Source: Papaver somniferum (lineage: Eukaryota > Streptophyta > Magnoliopsida > Ranunculales > Papaveraceae). Taken from it: a stretch of 64,000 nucleotides of DNA. Below the pieces are notes generated by a model. The model was not told where the DNA came from and did no database searches. It was given only the letters and a program-made list of their open reading frames with translations. A program made the translations under genes and the position numbers. Shown piece after piece: positions 57,604 to 64,000 of the stretch. Where the stretch lies: the NCBI RefSeq assembly GCF_003573695.1, contig NC_039359.1:140021939-140085938 (forward strand), read 5' to 3'. Each line of letters begins with the position of its first letter. Position 1 is the first letter of the stretch.

Positions 57604-58125
57604 TGACATATCTAATCAGCATTAAATACACAAATCTCTTATCTACACACATAATCAAAGTACGTGGAGAGAGATGATGTGGCATAATCTTATTGGCAAA
57701 GGTTAACGGTGAACGAAGGTACAATCTGTACTGAGGTTGGGAAGTTACCAAAGGAACGTGCGTCAGCTAAGGTGGCAGAGTCCGACCGGAGAAAGCACGC
57801 GGTGAACGAAGGTACCATTTGTACGGAAGGTATATCAGGGAACGATGGATCCAAAGACAATAAAGATATACCGGGAGCAGAAGGGGCTATAAATACCAAT
57901 ATTCACCAACAAACCAAGGGCATTCAATTTCTAGGAGAAAAGATCTAGTCTTAATCTTATACCTCTTTAATGTTTAGAACTTAAGTATTTACTTCAACTT
58001 GAGTTCCATCTATTACTTTGGGAAGCATTTAAGATCTTTTGTAACCACCACAACTTAATACAAACAATCACTCATTACCCTGTGGACGTAGACGAAAGTC
58101 GAACCACATAATGTCTTGTGTCTCA
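57604..58125 (+). mobile_element. 3' LTR of G1, cut by element T
   Basis: Tentative start TGACATATC after the purine tract. TATA box CTATAAATA at 57887-57895. The region before 58125 (CCCTGTGGACGTAGACG, GAACCACATAATGTCTTGTG) is typical U5 sequence of Tat-like LTRs. A repeat, CGGTGAACGAAGGTAC, occurs near 57706 and 57800. Element T starts at 58126; the last 5 bp before it are TCTCA. Confidence 0.6.
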
Positions 58126-59957
58126 TGGTAGGTTTCTAAAAGACCTACAAACTAATACCGCAAGTGCACGGTGTCGAGGTGTAGAACAATGCAAATACGG
58201 GTCGATCCACAGAGACTAGGGTGTGTAAGTTGAAGTTTCCTAAACTGTTTTCTAAGCTGTGAACTAACTAAACAAGGATATGAAAACTAACAGTGAATTG
58301 AACTAACAGAATTAAACAAGACACTAACAGGACATGAAACAGCAAACTAAATGAAGATGAAAGAAGTTGTGGATTAAGAAGATCAGTGAAATAAGGGGCT
58401 TGATTTCACCCTAGTTCATGCTATGCATTTTCTTATTGAAATGTTAAGCACAACTATAGTTCTTTCCAAAGTACTAGTTGTCTTTTTAAGGTACAACTAG
58501 TCAAAGGTATGTGAATTCAGCATGAAGTTGCAGCTTAAACTAAGTTCAAGTGTTCCTAAACTTGTTTAACATTCTAAGGCTTTTGTCAAATTATTACACA
58601 GCAGGGCTAGGGCAAATGAGACTATCCTAAGAAAAAATCATAAGAACAAAACATAACATAAACATGAACATGAGCTTGATGTAAATTGTAACAATCACAC
58701 AATCAAATTCAATACATGTTGGAGTTCTGAACAGCTAAAATTAACAATGCATTTGAATTGAGAATCATGGAATTGAAAAGATTGATAACCCTCAAAGCTA
58801 ACAGTTCATGGAAATAACAAAACTAAACTATTCTACTGATGCTCTGGCTAATCCAGGCATGCCCACAACAGCACCAAACACCTTCTATTTATACCCAATT
58901 TACATAATTAGGGTTCATACACCCAATTCCCAAAAATACCCAAATACAGTTGAAATTAGGGTTTGTTGAATCTTACCCATACTTCTCTGATTTGCTTCAT
59001 AGCCTTCGACCCATTCTTCTGCTTCCTCCCATGCTTCTTTGGTGCGAGTTGGTGCCCTAATCCTTACCCCTACTCCAACTAATATTAACCTAATTCTTCA
59101 CTGAGAGGAGAAGGTGAAGATGTAGGCTGATAATAGGTGGATAGAAGAGTGATGGTGATGTGTGAGGGTTTGTTTACTCGAGCTTTGCTCGAGTTGGTGG
59201 AGGCAGCAGGAGAAGGTGGTGGGAATGGTGGTGCGGCAGGGTATGGTGGTGTTGCAGAGGGTGAGGGAGAAAGAGAAGAAGTCGATGGAAAATGGATTGG
59301 GGTGCGTTTGTTTTGGGTATAGGGTATTTGGTACTCGGGTGTTGAGCGGGTTTAGCAATTGTTGATGAACAACGAGGATGCGACGTTGGATGCGGAATAT
59401 GATGGATCGATCTAACGGCGAGACAGAAGGAAGCGAGGAGCGACCGTTGGATGCGGAAGTACAACGAAACTGACGGCTCAAGATGGAGTTAGGTGCTGTA
59501 GTGTTTGACAGGAGCTTCAGACTTCGATGCACGACGATGAAGCGACCATAGGATGCTGAAATGATCCAATCTGACGGCTAGAAAGGGAAACGGGTATGGA
59601 CATAGGAAATGGATTTGGGTGAGGGTTTTGGGCCTTGGGTATGCCAAGCCCATATCTTCTTTAAGGACAATTCTTCCTCTTCAAGCCCAGTTCTAGCCTT
59701 TTGGTCTTGCGCACAACATTCTTCGCGGCTTCCTTGTGTAATTCCTCCCGACTTTTCACTACTTTTCTGCTCTTTTTGCTCCGCTATTCATCCAAACTTT
59801 ATTTATTACCTAAAAATGCAAAATTAGTTAATAAAAATATTTATTCTTGAAAACAAAGAAAATACAGAATATGGGATAAAATGTAGAATTAATGCACAAA
59901 AGATGAGTTAAATGCCAAGAAAAATATATTGAAATATGCACTTTTTAGGACTCATCA
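58126..59957 (-). mobile_element. 3' LTR of element T (1,832 bp)
   Basis: On the minus strand it starts TGATGAGTCCTAAAAAGTGC and ends AACCTACCA. Near the end is the string CACCGTGCACTTGCGGTAT common in plant Tat-type LTRs. Short frames inside it (about 59098-59532, both strands) come from CT- and GA-rich sequence and are repeated in the other LTR; I do not call them genes. Confidence 0.85.
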
Positions 59958-59974
59958 AATACCCCCAAACCTGA
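59958..59974 (-). other. Polypurine tract of element T
   Basis: The minus strand reads CAGGTTTGGGGGTATT directly before the LTR start. A second such string, AGGTTTGGGGGTATAG, lies at about 61118-61133 inside the element. Confidence 0.75.
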
Positions 59975-61383
59975 ATTTTGCTTGTCCTCAAGTAAAACAA
60001 AACTAAGGAAATCCTACCTATACCACTGTCGCTGGTCTCTCGAATGCATTTAGCATATGCACTAAGCCTTTTAAACCACTAAGTGTCCCTAGTGGACGAG
60101 TGAAGTCTCGTGAAGGTTTGCTTAGAACGTACCTACAAAGTTCTAGGACAAAATATAAGCTCATATTCCATCAAATGTGACATGTGCAAGACAGTTTAAG
60201 CTCACAGCAAAATGGAGATGTCAATCTAGCTATCAAAGGCACAATCCTAGCACTGATAACAAATAAAGACATGTGATAAGAGTGTAAAGTGTATCTACAC
60301 ATGTGTAAAGAAAGATCGGATGTTATGATTACTAATCACCAAGAGATAGTTTCTCAGGCTAAGAACCAAGGTCGAAATCTAGCTAGCTGTCCGGACTTTA
60401 CGAGAATTGTGAATGAGTTGGAGGTATTTCACAATTACTCGCGTTGTACATCAATGGCATACACCCTCCTTGCTTATTACAAGACTATTTACAACAAAAA
60501 GATGACTCTTTACATGACTACTCTCTTTTATTTTTGGAACAAGAGAGGATGGAATTGATAAATACTTGATTGATTTTTTCATTTTTTTCATTTTTTTTGA
60601 ATATATACATCATTTTTTTTTTTTGATAGTGCAACACTTTTGATACATAAGCAAAAAGAAACAAAAAATTACATGACACTTTGCAAGAGGTAGCCCTTTT
60701 TGATGCACCCAGTTAAATTCGATGGTTGTTTTTCTTAATGTAACCTCCACCTTCTATCCCAACCAACCAAAGAACAAGCTATTCAAGTTTCGTTCAGTAT
60801 TCTAAAGTGATTGGCAACTAAAACTTCCGATAGAACACCTCAAGGATGAGGCTATACATGTATTGGTAGATCGTGCGCGTGCAAATTTCTCATCACATGT
60901 GAATTGTGCTAGAATCAGGGTGCCTAAATATCTAGATTAAGACTCCTAAAATTTACATATTTGCACAAGAGTCAACATTTCAAGGTAAATGAGCTCCATT
61001 TTTTATGATTTTTTAATTTTTTTTTTAATTTTTTTGAAATTTTTAAATTTTTTCAAAAAGAGTTCAAAAAGAAGGAGTTCTTGTTTTCAAATATGGCATG
61101 TGATCGTGGTATCTACTCTATACCCCCAAACCTAAACTAAACATTGTCCTCAATGTTTCAAAAGATGTAAAGAATTATAATACAACATATGGAGAGGATT
61201 ATGCTGAGTAGAGAAAAAGGAAAGAGAATACCCGATTTGGCGAAAGCAAGATTAGAACTCCGTTATTCAAGGCAAAAATCCAACATTTTTTTAGCCGAGA
61301 TCATATTGGATTAGCACTATATATACAAAAAAAACAAAAGATTTAACTAAGAAACTATCTACTAGATTTTATACAAGAAAATT
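59975..61383 (-). other. Non-coding internal sequence of element T
   Basis: AT-rich, with T runs at about 60567-60626 and 61005-61052. No coding frame of note. The second polypurine-like string is within it. Confidence 0.6.
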
Positions 61384-61535
61384 TGGTTTTTAATGGGATT
61401 GGACTTTTTGGGAAAAATTTGGTTTTGTCGGGAGACATTTGGTTTTGATGGGAAAAAGAAAAATTTTGGTTTTTAGGGAAACATTTGGAAAACTTTGGTT
61501 TTTATGGGAGAAAAACATTTGGTTTTTTAATGGGA
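61384..61535 (+). repeat. Minisatellite in element T
   Basis: Six or so degenerate units of about 20-30 bp around ATTTGGTTTTTATGGGA. Confidence 0.65.
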
Positions 61536-61548
61536 TAAGGAGACCAAG

Positions 61549-62235
61549 CCCACTGTTGGGTTTTGCGAAGCCCAGCTACGTTTTTGAAAAACAGGCCCAC
61601 TGCTGGTGAGTAAAGCTCACTGTTGGTTTTTGGAATTTTGAAATTTTGGCCCACTTGAACTTTGGTTCAGGCCCACAGTTCAGAAACAAGCCCAGGTAAC
61701 AATTTGAAATTTGGGCTCTTAAATAGCCAAAGGTCGAGGCCCAACTGGGCTTTGAAAACGTTTTTTGTTTTTGGGTCAAGCCCACAGTGTAAATGTTTAG
61801 TTTTCAAATGGATGTTAAGCCCACAGTCCCAGAAATTTAGTTGGGCTTTGGCTAGCTACTAACTAAAATATGAGGCCCAACTGGGCTTTCAAAAGTTCAG
61901 TTTTCTTTAATTTAAACAACAGGCCCAAATCAATCTAAAACCACAAGCCCACAAGAAATTAAACAAATAAGCCCACAAGAAATTAATTACAAACCCAACA
62001 GAAAAATGGAAAAAATTATTACAAGCCCACAAATTAAAAATGGAAGCCCACAGGTTGGGTTCTCTTAATGGGTTTAGGCTTACTTGCTTAAGCACAGCCC
62101 AGCTGCTAAGTTTGGTTGCAAAAGCCCAGTTGGGCTTTGGATCATCCTAAGCTTTTGTCTTTGTTCAGGCCCAGTTGGGCTTGGCTCAACTTGTTAAGCT
62201 TGGCAGCAACTTCAGCAGGCCCAGTTGGGCTTGTG
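61549..62235. repeat. Cluster of GCCCA / TGGGC motifs
   Basis: Very dense AGCCCA and TGGGCTT strings, many as near-palindromes such as GCCCAACTGGGC and GCCCAGTTGGGC (61740, 61875, 62125, 62170, 62220). TGGGCC/T is the core of plant site II promoter elements, but the cluster may simply be a repeat. Confidence 0.65.
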
Positions 62236-62248
62236 ATTTTCCCCTCAG

Positions 62249-62470
62249 CAGCACAGTAGCACCAGCAACAGCAGGGCTACACAACACTCAGCAGCAGCAA
62301 CATGCAGCAGCACAGCAGCAGCAGCACAGCAGCAGCAGTCTTGGCAGCAGCAGAGGCTGGCAGCAGCAACATGAACAGGGAACAACAACAGGTGTACAGC
62401 AGCAACAGCAACAGCACCAGGCAGCCAGCAATAGCAGGAGCCACAGCAGCTCAGGTTGGCAGCAGTACCA
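62249..62470 (+). repeat. CAG-rich imperfect microsatellite
   Basis: Runs of CAGCAG and CAGCAA give long frames of Gln/His/Ser on the plus strand and of Cys/Leu on the minus strand. These are repeat artefacts, not genes. Confidence 0.75.
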
Positions 62471-62696
62471 AGGGTTGAGCACAGGTAAAGCAGCAACAGG
62501 TCCTTGGCAAGCAACATGTCAGTTGGAGAAGGCACCTGTTACTCAACAGAGTTATCAGTTAAGAGCAAGCTACAAAGAACAGGAAAATTACACTAGATGC
62601 TACACTAAATGCTCATGCAGGAATGCAATGCAAAGATGAATATGCAAGTTTTGATGCAGAAACGTAAGCAAGAAAACAACTTCAACACAGCACCAG

Positions 62697-62714
62697 TCCC
62701 CGGCAGCGGCGCCA
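62697..62714 (-). other. Primer binding site of element T (Asp tRNA)
   Basis: The minus strand reads TGGCGCCGCTGCCGGGGA, six bases after the LTR end. It matches the 3' end of plant Asp tRNA at 17 of 18 positions (CTG for TTG). It fixes the direction of the element. Confidence 0.85.
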
Positions 62715-62720
62715 AAAACT

Positions 62721-64000
62721 TGGTAGGTTTCTAAAAGACCTACAAACTAATACCGCAAGTGCACGGTGTCGAGGTGTAGAACAATGCAAATACGGGTCGA
62801 TCCACAGAGACTAGGGTGTGTAAGTTGAAGTTTCCTAAACTGTTTTCTAAGCTGTGAACTAACTAAACAAGGATATGAAAACTAACAGTGAATTGAACTA
62901 ACAGAATTAAACAAGACACTAACAGGACATGAAACAGCAAACTAAATGAAGATGAAAGAAGTTGTGGATTAAGAAGATCAGTGAAATAAGGGGCTTGATT
63001 TCACCCTAGTTCATGCTATGCATTTTCTTATTGAAATGTTAAGCACAACTATAGTTCTTTCCAAAGTACTAGTTGTCTTTTTAAGGTACAACTAGTCAAA
63101 GGTATGTGAATTCATCATGAAGTTGCAGCTTAAACTAAGTTCAAGTGTTCCTAAACTTGTTTAACATTCTAAGGCTTTTGTCAAATTATTACACAGCATG
63201 GCTAGGGCAAATGAGACTATCCTAAGAACAAATCATAAGAACAAAACATAACATAAATATGAACATGAGCTTGATGTAAATTGTAACAATCACACAATCA
63301 AATTCAATACATGTTGGAGTTCTGAACAGCTAAAATTAACAACGCATTTGAATTGAGAATCATGGAATTGAAAAGATTGATAACCCTCAAAGCTAACAGT
63401 TCATGGAAATAACAAAACTAAACTATTCTACTGATGCTCTGGCTAATCCAGGCATGCCCACAACAGCACCAAACACCTTCTATTTATACCCAATTTACAT
63501 ACTTAGGGTTCATACACCCAATTCCCAAAAATACCCAAATACAGTTGAAATTAGGGTTTGTTGAATCTTACCCATACTTCTCTGATTTGCTTCATAGCCT
63601 TCGACCCATTCTTCTGCTTCCTCCCATGCTTCTTTGGTGCGAGTTGGTGCCCTAATCCTTACCCCTACTCCAACTAATATTAACCTAATTCTTCACTGAG
63701 AGGAGAAGGTGAAGATGTAGGCTGATAATAGGTGGATAGAAGAGTGATGGTGATGTGTGAGGGTTTGTTTACTCGAGCTTTGCTCGAGTTGGTGGAGGCA
63801 GCAGGAGAAGGTGGTGGGAATGGTGGTGCGGCAGGGTATGGTGGTGTTGCAGAGGGTGAGGGAGAAAGAGAAGAAGTCGATGGAAAATGGATTGGGGTGC
63901 GTTTGTTTTGGGTATAGGGTATTTGGTACTCGGGTGTTGAGCGGGTTTAGCAATTGTTGATGAACAGCGAGGATGCGACGTTGGATGCGGAAGATGATGG
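62721..64000 (-). mobile_element. 5' LTR of element T, partial
   Basis: Same sequence as 58126-59405 with 8 substitutions; the rest is beyond the window. Confidence 0.88.

Larger units (their letters stand above)
47762..58125 (+). mobile_element. 5'-truncated Ty3/Gypsy element G1 (Tat-like)
   Basis: Plus-strand pol remnant in the order RNase H, integrase, then a 3' region with an antisense gene and the start of a 3' LTR. An RNase H followed by integrase, with an extra antisense ORF between integrase and LTR, is the layout of the Tat/Ogre group. Gag, protease and reverse transcriptase are missing on the left. A solo Copia LTR interrupts pol, and element T interrupts the 3' LTR. Confidence 0.8.
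58126..64000 (-). mobile_element. Young LTR element T without genes (runs out of the window)
   Basis: Direct repeats of at least 1,279 bp start at 58126 and 62721. The left one is complete (1,832 bp); the right one is cut by the window end and should end near 64552. On the minus strand the order is 5' LTR (right), Asp-tRNA primer site, 2.76-kb internal region, polypurine tract, 3' LTR (left). I count 8 substitutions and no indel in 1,279 aligned LTR bases (0.6%), the lowest divergence I counted here. No gag or pol frame exists, so it is a LARD-like non-autonomous derivative of a Tat-type element. Confidence 0.85.

Noticed and set aside
59098..59532. Overlapping frames on both strands of the T LTR
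   Set aside because: They are repeated in the second LTR, lack protein-like composition and arise from GA/CT-rich sequence.
62175..62639. Gln/His/Ser-rich frame of 154 codons
   Set aside because: It is the CAG-rich microsatellite of element T read in one frame; the opposite strand gives a Cys/Leu frame of similar length.

Overview
The window looks like repeat-rich nuclear DNA from a flowering plant, most likely a eudicot; I cannot resolve the species. The evidence is stacked plant Ty1/Copia and Ty3/Gypsy LTR retrotransposons, initiator-Met and Asp tRNA primer sites, a Mutator-type MITE with a 9-bp target duplication, and GT-AG introns in element genes. I see no intact host gene, no tRNA or rRNA gene and no CRISPR array. 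The only host-like coding remnant is a PEARLI-4-like fragment at about 2.9-3.3 kb.

Layout. 1-2878: 3' end of a plus-strand Copia element (E1) with its 2.4-kb LTR. 2879-7334: the host-like fragment, then gag, primer site and 5' LTR of a minus-strand Gypsy element (G2). 8165-8946: Mutator-like MITE. About 9.5-22.9 kb: a Copia element (H), whose 5' LTR is split by a complete related element (P, 10554-18816, TSD GTAAT). 22943-28340: minus-strand Copia element (M1), inserted in the tail of H. 28335-29218: a foreign LTR fragment. 29219-47761: a minus-strand Copia array in which neighbouring internal regions share LTRs (LTR, M2, LTR, M3, LTR, M4, LTR stub). M3 carries a nested 5.0-kb element (N, 34370-39371, TSD CAAGG) whose only gene is antisense. 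47762-58125: 5'-truncated Tat-like Gypsy element (G1) with RNase H and integrase. A solo Copia LTR (TSD CCTCT) interrupts the integrase, and a spliced antisense gene lies downstream of it. 58126 to the end: a young minus-strand LTR element without genes (T), sitting in the 3' LTR of G1.

How the parts work together. The Copia elements H, P and M4 share one plan: Met-tRNA primer site, a gag-like gene, a second small helical ORF, a long AT-rich 3' region and several purine tracts before the 3' LTR. None carries protease, integrase or reverse transcriptase, so they would depend on enzymes from another element. Just before the 3' LTR, all seven visible copies have a stem-loop whose sequence differences mostly preserve base pairing; this is the best candidate here for an undescribed functional element. 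G1 and N each carry an antisense coiled-coil gene with its own TATA box and pyrimidine-rich leader. In N that promoter is also present as an inverted copy beside the primer site.
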